Assembly (NCBI GenBank): GCA_026874595.1
Contig: CM049321.1
Coordinates: 17,367,979-17,431,978, forward strand
Direction: 5' to 3'
Source of the DNA: Sipunculus nudus
Lineage: Eukaryota; Annelida; Sipuncula; Golfingiida; Sipunculidae
DNA length: 64,000 nucleotides
The notes under the pieces were generated by a model, which was given only the letters and a program-made list of their open reading frames with translations, was not told the origin of the DNA and made no database searches. Positions 1 to 9,492 of the stretch are shown piece after piece (the first letter of the stretch is position 1; the number at the start of each line of letters is the position of its first letter). The position numbers and the translations under genes are program-made.

Positions 1-26
1 ATGATTACCTATGAACAGTTATAAAA

Positions 27-32
27 TGTAAA
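27..32. repeat. Target-site duplication, left copy (TGTAAA)
   Basis: Six bases immediately outside the left terminus are identical to 25808-25813. Six bases is the duplication length known for Polinton integrases. Confidence 0.93.
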
Positions 33-610
33 AGTAGTAGGAGTACAACTCTGCGTCATTAAATGTACGCGTCGACGCAAGGTGAAAAAAGGGTGGTATT
101 TCGTGTGTGCGTCGACGCAAGGTGAAAAAAGGGTGGTATTTCGTGTGCGCGTCGACGCAAGGTGAAAAAAGGGTGGTATTTGGTGTGCGCGTCGACGCAA
201 GGTGAAAAAAGGGTGGTATTTCGTGTGCGCGTCGACGCAAGGTGAAAAAAGGGTGGTATTTCGTGTGCGCGTCGACGCAAGGTGAAAAAAGGGAGGTATT
301 TCGTGTGCGCGTCGACGCAAGGTGAGAAAAGGGCGGTATTTCGTGTGCGCGTCGACGCAAGGTGAAAAAAGGGCGGTATTTCGTGCGCGCGTCGACGCCA
401 GGCGGAAAAAGGGCTGTATTTCGTGCGCGCGTCGACGCAAGGCGGAAAAAGGGCGGTATTTCTCGCGTGCGTCGACGCCAGGCGGAAAAAGGGCGTTATT
501 TCTCGCGCGCGTCGACGCCAGGCGGAAAAAGGGCGGTATTTCTCGCGCGCGTCGACGCCAGGCGGAAAAAGGGCGGTATTTCTCGCGCGCGTCGACGCCA
601 GGTGGGAAAC
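33..610. repeat. Left terminal inverted repeat with 40-bp tandem repeats
   Basis: About 38 bp of unique terminal sequence is followed by 14 GTCGAC-centred units at exact 40-bp steps (71, 111, ... 591). Each unit carries the 10-bp palindrome GCGTCGACGC. Outer units read AAGGTGAAAAAAGGG-GGTATTTCGTG; inner units (about 391 on) read CAGGCGGAAAAAGGGCGGTATTTCTCG. The outer part is the inverse of the right terminus. Long ORFs in several frames here result from the repeat and are not genes. Confidence 0.9.
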
Positions 611-693
611 GGGTGACATTTTTATATCAGAGGCAGGTGGACAACCACACGTTGACCCAACAGAAAACCAACACAGACACCAAAGACATTACC

Positions 694-699
694 TTTATT
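694..699 (-). terminator. Poly(A) signal of the leftward zinc-finger gene
   Basis: TTTATT on the plus strand reads AATAAA on the minus strand, about 62 nt beyond the stop codon at 761-763. Confidence 0.6.
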
Positions 700-760
700 T
701 AAAAAGATGTAAATGCCAAGAGAAAACCTGAAATGCGAGGATGCCTTTAGGGGTTGGCAA

Positions 761-2032
761 TTACAGGTCAGTATACTTCTGAGCGTCGAATTTCTCCTGA
801 ACCTTGCAGGCTTCGACGTACTCTTCGAAATCCGTGGACGAGTCCGAATCGTGGTAGAAGCGTGGGTCGTTGCGTTTGCTTTGAGGGATGGTACTGTGTT
901 GCCAGAGCATGCGTTCGACGGGGGTCATGAGGAATTTCAATTTGTTGTCGTCTCCACTCTCGACACCCTCTTTGGCTAGGTAACAGAATGAGATGAGGGG
1001 GATACCCATGGCCTGTACTTTTTTCTCCTTATCTGTCGCCGCCTTGTACATGTCTTGTCTCAAGGCCGCATGAAGGTAGTTCCACCGAAAAGAAATACTC
1101 CAGACGCAGGGAATCGGAGTGATGCCCATATTCTGGCGGTACGTCAACACGGGTTCAGCATGTCTGAGGATTTGTTGCGCCGCTTGGTTGTACAAGAAAG
1201 GGTTAGGGTCGGCGGTGCGTTCGATGATGGTGTCCAGCATCACGTTGCAGTAGGTCGCGTACTTGAGGAGATTTTCTCTGCTGAAGAGTTTCCTGGCCAC
1301 CTCGACAGGGACTTTAAAAGCGAAGTCTTCGGACATTTTCGTGTTCACGACGAGGATGCGGTCGCGTCCGTGAATGGACAGTTCACGTCGCAGGGTGACA
1401 AACTGATGTACTTTCCAGGTCATGGTCAGCCGACTGGTGCCTGACTCAATGGTGAAATCGGACCAGTCGATACCTGTCATCTCTTGTTGTTGTTGCAGTA
1501 GTTTGTCTTTTCGGTCCTGGACGAGGGCCCTTTTTCGCGCTTTGTATTCTGACAGCGTTTCTTCTTTGTCCATGGCGTCCATGTCATCGTAAACGGCGTG
1601 CTGACGTTTCAGAGATTTGGGATTTGTGTGCGGTTCCCCGCAGTCGCACACAACGTCTGTTGGGTGTTGGTCGGAGCACACCTCCATGTGTTCTGAGAGT
1701 CGGAGGCCGTCATCTGCGAACGTTTCTTCGCATCCCTTGCATTCGACCTCGACTTCATAATCGTCATCACCGTCGTCGTCATCATCATCATCATCACCAT
1801 CGTCGGGCGTGACGAACACGAGACCTCTAGGGGCTTCAGCCGCCGGGTCAAAAACAACAAAGTCATCATCCCCGCCGTCAGCGTTTGACGTGGTTTCAGA
1901 CTTGTCGTCAACATGGCCGTCATCCCCGCCGGCATCGTGTGCCATTGTTTCAGGGGTATTGTGTGTTTCGGTGTCGCTGTCATCATCGAACGTGGCGCCA
2001 AGACACATGAGGGTTGACTGAACGCTTGCCAT
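761..2032 (-). CDS. Acidic zinc-finger-like protein, function unknown
   Basis: A 423-aa protein and the only leftward gene in the left part of the element. The first ~95 residues are very acidic, with a run of Asp at about 78-91. A C-x2-C-x13-H-x3-C finger follows (C98, C101, H115, C119), then a second finger-like CDCG...H stretch (129-145). Residues ~150-185 are charged and helical, and the remaining ~230 residues look like a folded domain that I do not recognise. The start at 2032 is a good ATG with an AATAAATAAAG TATA-like element 38-47 bp upstream. It diverges from PolB across about 320 bp of shared promoter DNA, which suggests an early regulatory or replication role; that is inference from position and composition only. 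Confidence 0.8.
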   Translation of the reverse strand: MASVQSTLMCLGATFDDDSDTETHNTPETMAHDAGGDDGHVDDKSETTSNADGGDDDFVVFDPAAEAPRGLVFVTPDDGDDDDDDDDGDDDYEVEVECKGCEETFADDGLRLSEHMEVCSDQHPTDVVCDCGEPHTNPKSLKRQHAVYDDMDAMDKEETLSEYKARKRALVQDRKDKLLQQQQEMTGIDWSDFTIESGTSRLTMTWKVHQFVTLRRELSIHGRDRILVVNTKMSEDFAFKVPVEVARKLFSRENLLKYATYCNVMLDTIIERTADPNPFLYNQAAQQILRHAEPVLTYRQNMGITPIPCVWSISFRWNYLHAALRQDMYKAATDKEKKVQAMGIPLISFCYLAKEGVESGDDNKLKFLMTPVERMLWQHSTIPQSKRNDPRFYHDSDSSTDFEEYVEACKVQEKFDAQKYTDL

Positions 2033-2350
2033 GGTGGCTGGGTGTGTGGAGAGTCGGTGCGAGTGGCCCTTTATTTATTGCGTGTGGGGGACCCGATAGC
2101 AGCGACCCGATTGGTGGACAGGCGTCCAAGCGTCCGTATTGGTGGGAAAAAAAGGACCCTCGTACCTGATTGGAAGTCTGGCTTGCCGGATGCGGAGGGT
2201 ACATTCACAATGTGGACGTAGACCCAACCCATCGGGGCTGACAGGCGTGTGTCAATCAACAGCGGGCGTCTGATTGGAAGACACAACGGGAAGGGTGTGT
2301 ATTTAAACAGTGGCACAGCCACTGCAGCCAGTGAAGGTGTTGCGCACGGC
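2033..2350. promoter_or_regulatory. Divergent promoter region with CCAAT boxes
   Basis: Separates the leftward zinc-finger gene from rightward PolB. It holds a leftward TATA-like element (plus-strand CTTTATTTATTG, 2069-2080), a rightward TATTTAAA (2300-2307) and four inverted CCAAT boxes (ATTGG at 2110, 2138, 2169, 2273). Confidence 0.65.
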
Positions 2351-5300
2351 ATGGGTAGGTACAAAGTGGTGTCACGGTCCGACAAGTATTTCCCCCGCTT
2401 CCGCAAGAGAGGGACTTTGCAAGTGGTGAAACCCAACAGGGATTATTTCCGGCGCAAAGGGGCGGACACGTACACGGCCCTGTACAAAATATTCAAGAAA
2501 CTGTTGAAGAAATGGTTTCGGGAATTGCATCCCGACGATTGGGTGCAGGTCCAGATACTCACGTCCAGTTTGAAGAGCGGGGCGTTGAACACGCGCTGGC
2601 GTAAAAAAAGCGACATGTCCTTGGAACGCATCATGACCCAGGTCGAGCGGACACTGCAGAGCCAAGAGGAGTTCAGCCTCGACGAAGCGTTCCAGATCCA
2701 ATTGAAATCGGTGGAAGGGGAACGGCCAGAAGGTGTTGGGAACGCCGAAGAGGGAGGAGAGGTGATTGGACAGAGAGTCAGGGTGAAAGACCATGTGGGG
2801 AGAGAGGACGTCTATTTTGACAAACGCAGGAGGAGTTACATCCACGTGGATTTCGGGGCACCAGGCATGTGCGTGCCATTGGCCGTCGTCATGACCCGCG
2901 ATTGGTTGACACGACCCAGAGACAAAAACAGGAACAAATCTCGGATGAGCGAGGAAAAGAAACATGAGTACGAATCACAAGCGAAAGATCTGTGCAGCAG
3001 AGCGGGGTTGATGCCCGGGGGAGGCGTGGGGTGCACACTGAAAGACATCGGCAAAATCGCTGAGGTATTGGAGCACGGTTTGGTGGTGTACCACGGGTTC
3101 ACGTCAGACGATGTGATATACCGATCACAGGGCCTCCTGCCTGGCCCCGCCGTGAACATATTGGTTCGCAAAGGCCACGCCTACGGGATCAAGGACATCC
3201 GGAAACACTTGAACGTTCGGAATTTCTGCCGTGCCTGCCACCGGGGCTATGAACATTTCCACATGTGCGAGGGGGCGTGCCCGGAATGCGGAACGGTACC
3301 TGCTTGTGATTGGCCGGACGACCTGACTGGCTTGCGGAGGTGCGACGAATGCGGCCTAGACCAGTTCAGAGATGAGCGCTGTTACGAGAACCACCGGGCC
3401 CCGCCGAAAGGGCAAACAGGTTCGATGTGCCAGCAGCGGGGAGCCTGCAAGCAATGCGGGGCCGTGTTGAAGTTGTACAAAAAAACATCCCACAAGTGCG
3501 GGAAATACACGTGCAAGGTGTGCAAATGTGAGGTGCCAGCGTCCACCGGCCACGTCTGTTACATGCAGCAGGTGACGGCCATCAAATCCAAGGACGTCCC
3601 GTTCATTTTCTGGGACACGGAGTGCCGTCAAGACGAAAAAAACACAGCAGGGTTGAGCGTGCACACCGTCAACGCCGCTGTGGCAGAGCGCGTGTGCCGA
3701 AAATGCACCAGCAGTGGCGTTTTTGCCCCCACCGTGTCCAGGAAAGGGAGGAGAAAGAAACAAGAGGAAGGTGTGTGTGAATGCACGAGAAAACATTTCA
3801 CAGACCAGAAAACGTTGTTCGACTGGATGTTCACTGACGCGGCCAACAAGGGGGCCGTGTGTTTTGCACACAATTTCGGAGGGTACGACGGGGGTTTTTT
3901 GCAGGACTATTTGCTGCGGGAAGAGATCCCAGCAGACACGGTGCTCCTGCGCGGGTTGCATATCCTGCAGCTGGATGTGGGTGGGTTGGTGTTCAAGGAC
4001 TCCCTGAACATCATCCCGATCCCCCTGGCAAAATTCCCGAAAACGTTCGGTCTGAAGGAAATGAAGAAAGGATATTTTCCTTACCTGTTCAACACTAAAG
4101 AGAACGAGACGTACGTGGGACCCATGCCGAGCAAGAGATTTTTCAAGCAGCACGCCGGCGAAGCAGATTTTGAGCGGTGGTACGAAGCCCGGTGCCAGAC
4201 GCCGTGGGACCACGCAAAAGAACTGAGGGAGTACTGCGAAAGTGACGTGGCGCTCCTGAAGGAAGGGTGTTTGCGGTTCAGGGAACTGTACTACAGCAAA
4301 GCGGGGTTCGATATACTGAAAGAGAGCATTACCCTGGCGTCCGCGTGCATGACCGATTTCCGTTTCAACCATTTGGCACCCAACACCATCGCCATGATCC
4401 CGCCTGTGGTATCGTTTCATCACCTGAGCATGAAAGCGGCCCGTTGGCTCGAACAGGAGGAACAAAAAGTGCTGCCATTCAAAATCTACCGGGGGGAAAA
4501 CAACTGGGCGGGCCGAGAGTGCACAGTACAGCTCTTCCATGGAGGGGCCACCAAGAAAGTGGATGGGTACCTGCCCGAATTGAACAGGGTGTATGAGTTC
4601 AACGGGTGCGTGTGGCACGGGTGCCCCAGATGCACAAAGCCGGACGGTAAAATATTCAACTCCACGGTTCCCAACAGGGTGGCTTACCAAGCGCAGTTGG
4701 CCAAAGAAGAAGAATTGAGGAAAGCAGGGTACGAGGTGGTGTCTTTGTGGGAACACGAGTACGACGCCCAACACACGCAATGGCCCAAACAGTCCGGCGT
4801 ATCGGCCTGGCGGTTGGAGAACCCGCTACAACCGCGGGACGCATTTTACGGGGGGAGAACTAACGCGTCCTGTTTGCTGAAAGAAATCCCTGAAGGTGAA
4901 GACGAAACGATCCTGTACTTCGACGTGACGTCCCTGTACCCCTATGTGCAAAAGTACCGGGAATACCCGGTGGGCGTCCCCGACGTCATCCTCCGACCAC
5001 CACCGCACCTGGTCGAGGGCAGGGCCTACCGGGGCCTGATCAAATGTGCCGTCTTGCCACCCCGAAACCTTTTCCATCCGGTGTTGCCTTACAAATGCAA
5101 CGAGAAGCTGATGTTTCCCCTGTGCCGGACATGTGCCGAGGAACTCAACCAGAAACACCCTTGCAACCACGATCGAGAAGAAAGGGCCCTGCCAGGGACA
5201 TGGTGCACGGACGAACTGTACCTGGCATTTGACAAAGGGTACACCTTGCATGGGACGGACTCCGAGGTGTGGCACTGGGACCGTTGGGCGTCCATGTTCG

Positions 5301-6229
5301 CGCCGTACGTGGACAAGTGGATGGCAGTGAAGATGGCGGCGGGCGGGTGGCCGTCGTGGTGCGCAACGGAAGGAGACAAAGCCGATTACGTGGCACAGGT
5401 GAAGCAGAGGGAAGGCATCACCTTAGACCCGGCGGCTGTGGAAAAGAACCCGGGGCTGAAATTCGTGTCCAAACTGGCCCTGAACTCCCACTGGGGGAAA
5501 TTCGGGCAGAGAGACGGTATGACGCAGACGGAACAGGTGCGGTCCTACGATAAACTGATCGGTACCTTGAACGACCCTGCCAAAGAGGTGTTGGACGTGA
5601 CCAACCTAGGAGAATGCGTGCTGCAGGTACAATGGCGTTACAACAACGAGGATTACCAGAAAGGTTCTACCAACAACGTGGTGTACGCGGCATTGACGAC
5701 GTGTTACGGCAGGACAGAGCTGTACAAACACCTCGACACCGTGGACAGGGCCTGCGGGGTGGCGCACCCACCCCGCGTCCTGTATTATGACACGGACTCT
5801 TTGATCTTCACAGCGAGGCCAGGTCAACCGTGCCCCCTTACAGGCGATTTTCTCGGCGATTTGAAGGACGAGGTGAAAGACATGGGAGGCACGCACTTGA
5901 CTAAGTTCGTCAGTGGCGGTCCGAAGAATTACGCGTTCGAAGGCCCCGGTGGCGTGGCTTGCCACAAAGCCCGGGGCTTCCGATTGACAGAAGCTGGAGG
6001 AGTGACGTATCAGACCTTGCGTTCGATGGTGGTGAACTTCGTGGCCGGAGAAACAGAAACCCACCCGGTAGCGGTGCCCTTCCACGTCGTACGTTCCAGA
6101 GAAGGGGGAATCTGCAGCAAGAGTTACGACAAAACCTACGCCGTGGTGTACACGAAGCGTCGGTTTTGGCAGCCGGGGGACCCCGGTGACATGTGGTTCA
6201 CATTCCCGTATGGTTACAGTTTGAATTGA
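2351..6229 (+). CDS. polB: Protein-primed family B DNA polymerase
   Basis: A 1292-aa replicative polymerase from the ATG at 2351. An upstream in-frame ATG at 2249 precedes the TATA-like TATTTAAA (2300-2307), so 2351 is preferred. The N-terminal ~250 residues contain a possible OTU-like segment (GMCVPLAV), then a Cys/His-rich region (about 290-400). Exonuclease motifs are FWDTEC (D422), HNFGGYDGG (~507) and YCESDV (~628). Polymerase motifs are DVTSLYP (~858), the K...NSxWG motif B (~1041) and YYDTDS (~1145). The DSLNIIPIPLAKFPKTFGL stretch is typical of Polinton PolB. All key residues are present and the frame is open, so it could be active. The stop codon overlaps the poly(A) signal. Confidence 0.97.
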   Translation: MGRYKVVSRSDKYFPRFRKRGTLQVVKPNRDYFRRKGADTYTALYKIFKKLLKKWFRELHPDDWVQVQILTSSLKSGALNTRWRKKSDMSLERIMTQVERTLQSQEEFSLDEAFQIQLKSVEGERPEGVGNAEEGGEVIGQRVRVKDHVGREDVYFDKRRRSYIHVDFGAPGMCVPLAVVMTRDWLTRPRDKNRNKSRMSEEKKHEYESQAKDLCSRAGLMPGGGVGCTLKDIGKIAEVLEHGLVVYHGFTSDDVIYRSQGLLPGPAVNILVRKGHAYGIKDIRKHLNVRNFCRACHRGYEHFHMCEGACPECGTVPACDWPDDLTGLRRCDECGLDQFRDERCYENHRAPPKGQTGSMCQQRGACKQCGAVLKLYKKTSHKCGKYTCKVCKCEVPASTGHVCYMQQVTAIKSKDVPFIFWDTECRQDEKNTAGLSVHTVNAAVAERVCRKCTSSGVFAPTVSRKGRRKKQEEGVCECTRKHFTDQKTLFDWMFTDAANKGAVCFAHNFGGYDGGFLQDYLLREEIPADTVLLRGLHILQLDVGGLVFKDSLNIIPIPLAKFPKTFGLKEMKKGYFPYLFNTKENETYVGPMPSKRFFKQHAGEADFERWYEARCQTPWDHAKELREYCESDVALLKEGCLRFRELYYSKAGFDILKESITLASACMTDFRFNHLAPNTIAMIPPVVSFHHLSMKAARWLEQEEQKVLPFKIYRGENNWAGRECTVQLFHGGATKKVDGYLPELNRVYEFNGCVWHGCPRCTKPDGKIFNSTVPNRVAYQAQLAKEEELRKAGYEVVSLWEHEYDAQHTQWPKQSGVSAWRLENPLQPRDAFYGGRTNASCLLKEIPEGEDETILYFDVTSLYPYVQKYREYPVGVPDVILRPPPHLVEGRAYRGLIKCAVLPPRNLFHPVLPYKCNEKLMFPLCRTCAEELNQKHPCNHDREERALPGTWCTDELYLAFDKGYTLHGTDSEVWHWDRWASMFAPYVDKWMAVKMAAGGWPSWCATEGDKADYVAQVKQREGITLDPAAVEKNPGLKFVSKLALNSHWGKFGQRDGMTQTEQVRSYDKLIGTLNDPAKEVLDVTNLGECVLQVQWRYNNEDYQKGSTNNVVYAALTTCYGRTELYKHLDTVDRACGVAHPPRVLYYDTDSLIFTARPGQPCPLTGDFLGDLKDEVKDMGGTHLTKFVSGGPKNYAFEGPGGVACHKARGFRLTEAGGVTYQTLRSMVVNFVAGETETHPVAVPFHVVRSREGGICSKSYDKTYAVVYTKRRFWQPGDPGDMWFTFPYGYSLN

Positions 6230-6234
6230 ATAAA
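6229..6234 (+). terminator. Poly(A) signal overlapping the PolB stop codon
   Basis: AATAAA shares its first A with the TGA at 6227-6229. An A-rich run follows. Confidence 0.7.
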
Positions 6235-6302
6235 ATGTTGAAAAAAAAACTTCGGTGGCGTTGTTGTTCTGCGCGTGCGTGCGTGCGGTGTCGCCCGGCC
6301 CC

Positions 6303-6310
6303 TATAAATA
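6303..6310 (+). promoter_or_regulatory. TATA box of the ATPase gene
   Basis: TATAAATA in a GC-rich context, 44 bp before the ATG at 6347. Confidence 0.75.
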
Positions 6311-6346
6311 TGGGGGAGCCTTCCCGGTTGGCCCCTGAAACAAGCC

Positions 6347-6965
6347 ATGACTGACAAGTTCCACCACCCGTTCACCATGCTGGTGGCCGGCCCCACGGGG
6401 TCAGGGAAAACCCGTTGGGTGGGAAGGTTGTTGAAACACCTGAAGAAGATGGTCCAGCCCACCCCGAAACGGGTCTTGTGGTGTTACGGTGAATGGCAGC
6501 GGTTTTACAAACGCGTCAAAAACGTGACCTTCCACAAAGGCCTCCCAAAAAAACGTATAAAACCCGGCACCTTGCTCATCTTGGACGATTTGATGCGGGA
6601 GCGCGGGGTGGAAACGGCCGATGTCTTTGAAAAAGGCAGTCACCACCACAAGGTGTCAGTGATCCTGATCGTGCAGAACCTGTTCCACCAGAAAAAAAGA
6701 CCAGAGGGACATTTCATTGAACTCCCACTACATCGTGCTTCTAAAGAACCCGCGGGACCAAGCACAAATCACCCACCTGGCCAAGCAGGTGTGCCCTGGG
6801 AACCCTAGGTTTTTGCAAGAGGCATACCGGGACGCGACGTCCCGCCCGCACGGGTACCTCTTGTTGGATTTCCGTCAGGAAACCCCAGAAGGGTTCCGGT
6901 TCAGGACGGATATTTTTCCAGGAGAGAAACACCACCTGTACAAACCCTTGAGAAAAACGGGGTGA
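6347..6965 (+). pseudogene. FtsK/A32-type DNA-packaging ATPase, frameshifted
   Basis: Genome-packaging ATPase of the Polinton type. The first frame (from 6347) has Walker A GPTGSGKT (15-22), Walker B LLILDD (76-81) and the conserved VSVILIVQNLFHQ stretch. Past the A7 run at 6692-6698 this frame drifts and stops at 6808. The family's conserved C-terminal half (NSHYIVLLKNPRDQ, RPHGYLLLDF) continues in another frame to the TGA at 6963-6965. The two frames are related by one extra base, so the simplest reading is a one-A insertion in the homopolymer. It may be a real mutation, a sequencing or assembly error, or a site of transcript slippage. The following gene starts 3 nt after the stop. Confidence 0.88.
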
Positions 6966-6968
6966 ACA

Positions 6969-9434
6969 ATGGCGGGGCACTTAGTGGGGTTTGCATTTGG
7001 CTTACTCTGGAGCGTTTTGCGTAGCTTGATGCTCGCCATTTTCCCGTTTGCGGCTGCAAGAGGCGTCCGCGAAGTGGTGGAGTACGCCAACCGCCACCAC
7101 ATGAACCTGATTTACAATTTGGCCCACCGGGGCAGGCACGCCATGGGCGTCCCTTTCAACGAAGAGGCCAACTACCGGTACTATTGGCCGCCCCCGGACA
7201 CGTACGTGTTCAGCCTGCACGACATTGTGCGGCACACCCCTGGGGAGTCCCTGAAAGGGAGGACCCGTGGCTTCCAGGGAAACGACGTGTCCCTGGGTCC
7301 GGAAGAAGCCAACAGGTTGGTGCTCTGGATGCGACAGCACGACCACTTGGCCGAACGTTGGGTCCACATGAACACATTGGTCTTGGTGCTGACGGCGTTC
7401 TGGTGGGATTTGTGGTGGCACGCGCAAAGAGAAGGGGACCCCCAGGACAAACTGACAGAAGGCCGGAAAGTAGGCCCTGAACTGGCGAAACGGCAATACC
7501 TGGACTTCTACCACAAGTACAACCCCCGGGGGAAACTGTACCACCGGTACACGAAACACCGCAATGGGAAACATTGGATGCTGGTGGAAGTACCCTACCA
7601 TTTTGGCATGACAAAAGAGTACGGGGGATTTTTCCGGGGGCACCCCGTGCCCGTGTACACGTCGGACCCCAGCGTCACGCCCAAAACCAGGACCACACCC
7701 ACCGCGTTCGAAGTGGGTTCTGTCAGCCAGGACGAAATGACGTGGTGGGAAGAGAGGGGATTAGGGCAGGACCATGGGATGGCCACAGGAGGCAAGATAC
7801 GAAACATCAAGACCCCGCGGGATATACACAGCTTTGTCACCATTGAAGAAGCCGAGGCCATGCAACCGTTAAACAACGCGACGGAATGGCTGCGCCCGGT
7901 GCCGGGGGTGTGGGATTCAAAAAAGAAAAAGTTCACGTGGTACGGTTGGGAACACCGGCGGCAGGGTGTGTGGATTGAATACAAACCCCCAGAACGTACC
8001 GGAAAAAGGGAATGGTACGGGCCGATGATGGGTACCAAACCCGTGTTGCTGTGGTCGCAGTCTTTTGACGACCTCGACCGGGCCCTGCAAGAAACCCAGT
8101 CACTCTTGCTCAAGACGGCTGAAGGGATGTGGGAAGGCATTTGGGAAACCCTCAACGGGCCGGACGCCCCCGGGTGGGAAAAAGAGAACGAAGGGGCCCC
8201 TTTCGGCGGGCTCATGCCGGAAGGGTACACCACACAAATGGAACTGCCTTTCCCGCACCGTCTCCACCCCCCGCACCTCAGGGCCCGCCTCATCGACATC
8301 CGCAAACGCTTTTACTTGGACGCAAACATGTTCCACCAGGAGGGAAAACTGGACCGGCCTTTACCGAAGACCATCGAGTATTTCCGCGCCCTGGGCGGGT
8401 ACCTGGACCACGCCATGTGGGCAATTTCCCCGTGGCCGGGTCCCAAACCGAAAAACGCCGTTGCTCTGGCAGCCGAAGTGACGGAGGTGAACGTGGACAG
8501 TGAAGAAAAGCTCCGGTTGAAAGGTATCGTTCACCTGGCGTTTAGAGGGGCAATGAACGTGTTCGTGCACGAAGGGTGGGGGGACAGGACAGGCCCATCC
8601 CCTCCCAAAAGCAGGCGCCGGCGCGCCACGGAAAACACACCCCCTCCAAGGGGCCCACCTTACCCGGAAATCAAAATAAGCTCAGCGGACCTGGTGTATA
8701 AAGTCTTTAGTACACCGATTAAACTGGACGACCTGACGGAAGCCCTGGGCGCCCCGTTGTGGCGCGGCCGCGGGGAAATCGTGGCGGCCAAGTTGGCGGT
8801 CACCCGGTTGAACAATATGTTCAGGAAATTTTCCTTTGGGGACGCCGAAGGGGAAGGGTATTGGCCACAGCAGTATGCCCTTTTCAACGAGTGGATCGAA
8901 GACTTGTGGGAGTACGAAGGGGAGATGTACGGGTGCGCGGGGCACCCTCCCCCGGGGTTCTGGGACAGGGAATGGGAACGAAAAGCGGCCGCCCGGGTGG
9001 TCCGGGGATGCCCGAAGGAGCAAGAAAAACTCCCCCCACCCCCACCCCCACCCCCACCCCAACCGACGACTAAACAGCAGCGGGAATTCGAAGAACAGTT
9101 CAAACCCATCATGGACGAACAGCGGGCGGAGAAAGAAGCAGAGGAATTGAGACGGTCAGAACTGGCGGCGGAAAAGAAAGAATCCGAGGAAAAACGCAAA
9201 CTGGCGAAACTTCTTTTCGGCCGGGTGGAAATGGGGGATGCCCTGGCCTACTGGCCTTCCGTCCCATGGCATGGCCCTCCCCCAGGGTACCCCCCACCCC
9301 AAAGGGAGCCCGGGGACACCCCGGACGCGGAAGCCCCTTCCACGGACCCCTCCGGGGAAACAGAGGCCGAACGAAAACAGAGGCAGGCGGAGGAAGCCGC
9401 GTACTGGGCCCAGAAATACACCGTGGGGGTATAA
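6969..9434 (+). CDS. Large orphan protein, 821 aa
   Basis: Not recognised. The N terminus is hydrophobic (residues ~6-29) and could be a membrane segment or signal. The middle is rich in Trp, Tyr, His and Gly and looks like one or more folded domains. Near residue 690 there is a run of ten or more prolines, then a highly charged Glu/Lys coiled-coil-like stretch (~705-765) and a Pro-rich tail. The ATG lies 3 nt after the ATPase stop (TGA-ACA-ATG) with no obvious TATA of its own, suggesting co-transcription. Its stop TAA lies inside the TATA box of the next gene. Its place among virion genes suggests a structural role, by position only. Confidence 0.8.
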   Translation: MAGHLVGFAFGLLWSVLRSLMLAIFPFAAARGVREVVEYANRHHMNLIYNLAHRGRHAMGVPFNEEANYRYYWPPPDTYVFSLHDIVRHTPGESLKGRTRGFQGNDVSLGPEEANRLVLWMRQHDHLAERWVHMNTLVLVLTAFWWDLWWHAQREGDPQDKLTEGRKVGPELAKRQYLDFYHKYNPRGKLYHRYTKHRNGKHWMLVEVPYHFGMTKEYGGFFRGHPVPVYTSDPSVTPKTRTTPTAFEVGSVSQDEMTWWEERGLGQDHGMATGGKIRNIKTPRDIHSFVTIEEAEAMQPLNNATEWLRPVPGVWDSKKKKFTWYGWEHRRQGVWIEYKPPERTGKREWYGPMMGTKPVLLWSQSFDDLDRALQETQSLLLKTAEGMWEGIWETLNGPDAPGWEKENEGAPFGGLMPEGYTTQMELPFPHRLHPPHLRARLIDIRKRFYLDANMFHQEGKLDRPLPKTIEYFRALGGYLDHAMWAISPWPGPKPKNAVALAAEVTEVNVDSEEKLRLKGIVHLAFRGAMNVFVHEGWGDRTGPSPPKSRRRRATENTPPPRGPPYPEIKISSADLVYKVFSTPIKLDDLTEALGAPLWRGRGEIVAAKLAVTRLNNMFRKFSFGDAEGEGYWPQQYALFNEWIEDLWEYEGEMYGCAGHPPPGFWDREWERKAAARVVRGCPKEQEKLPPPPPPPPPQPTTKQQREFEEQFKPIMDEQRAEKEAEELRRSELAAEKKESEEKRKLAKLLFGRVEMGDALAYWPSVPWHGPPPGYPPPQREPGDTPDAEAPSTDPSGETEAERKQRQAEEAAYWAQKYTVGV

Positions 9435-9437
9435 ATA
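9430..9437 (+). promoter_or_regulatory. TATA box containing the stop codon of the upstream gene
   Basis: TATAAATA, 63 bp before the ATG at 9493. The TAA at 9432-9434 inside it ends the 821-aa ORF. Confidence 0.75.
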
Positions 9438-9492
9438 GGAGGGAGGGAACGTGGGGGAGGCCACCCTGGCGTGGACGGGCACTTAGCTCACC

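Noticed and set aside
71-602. CRISPR-like regular repeats
   Set aside because: Units are contiguous 40-bp tandem repeats without unique spacers, mirrored at the other terminus of a transposon in animal DNA.
9-731. Long ORFs on both strands through the left terminal repeat (likewise 25303-25881)
   Set aside because: They are translations of the 40-bp tandem repeat in several frames at once, with no start context or non-repeat sequence.
3356-4780. 474-aa minus-strand ORF within PolB
   Set aside because: Antisense shadow of the GC-rich PolB frame; PolB motifs on the plus strand are decisive.
6692-6698. Programmed -1 frameshift in the ATPase
   Set aside because: A -1 shift leads to the wrong frame; the C-terminal motifs need +1 (or one base less).
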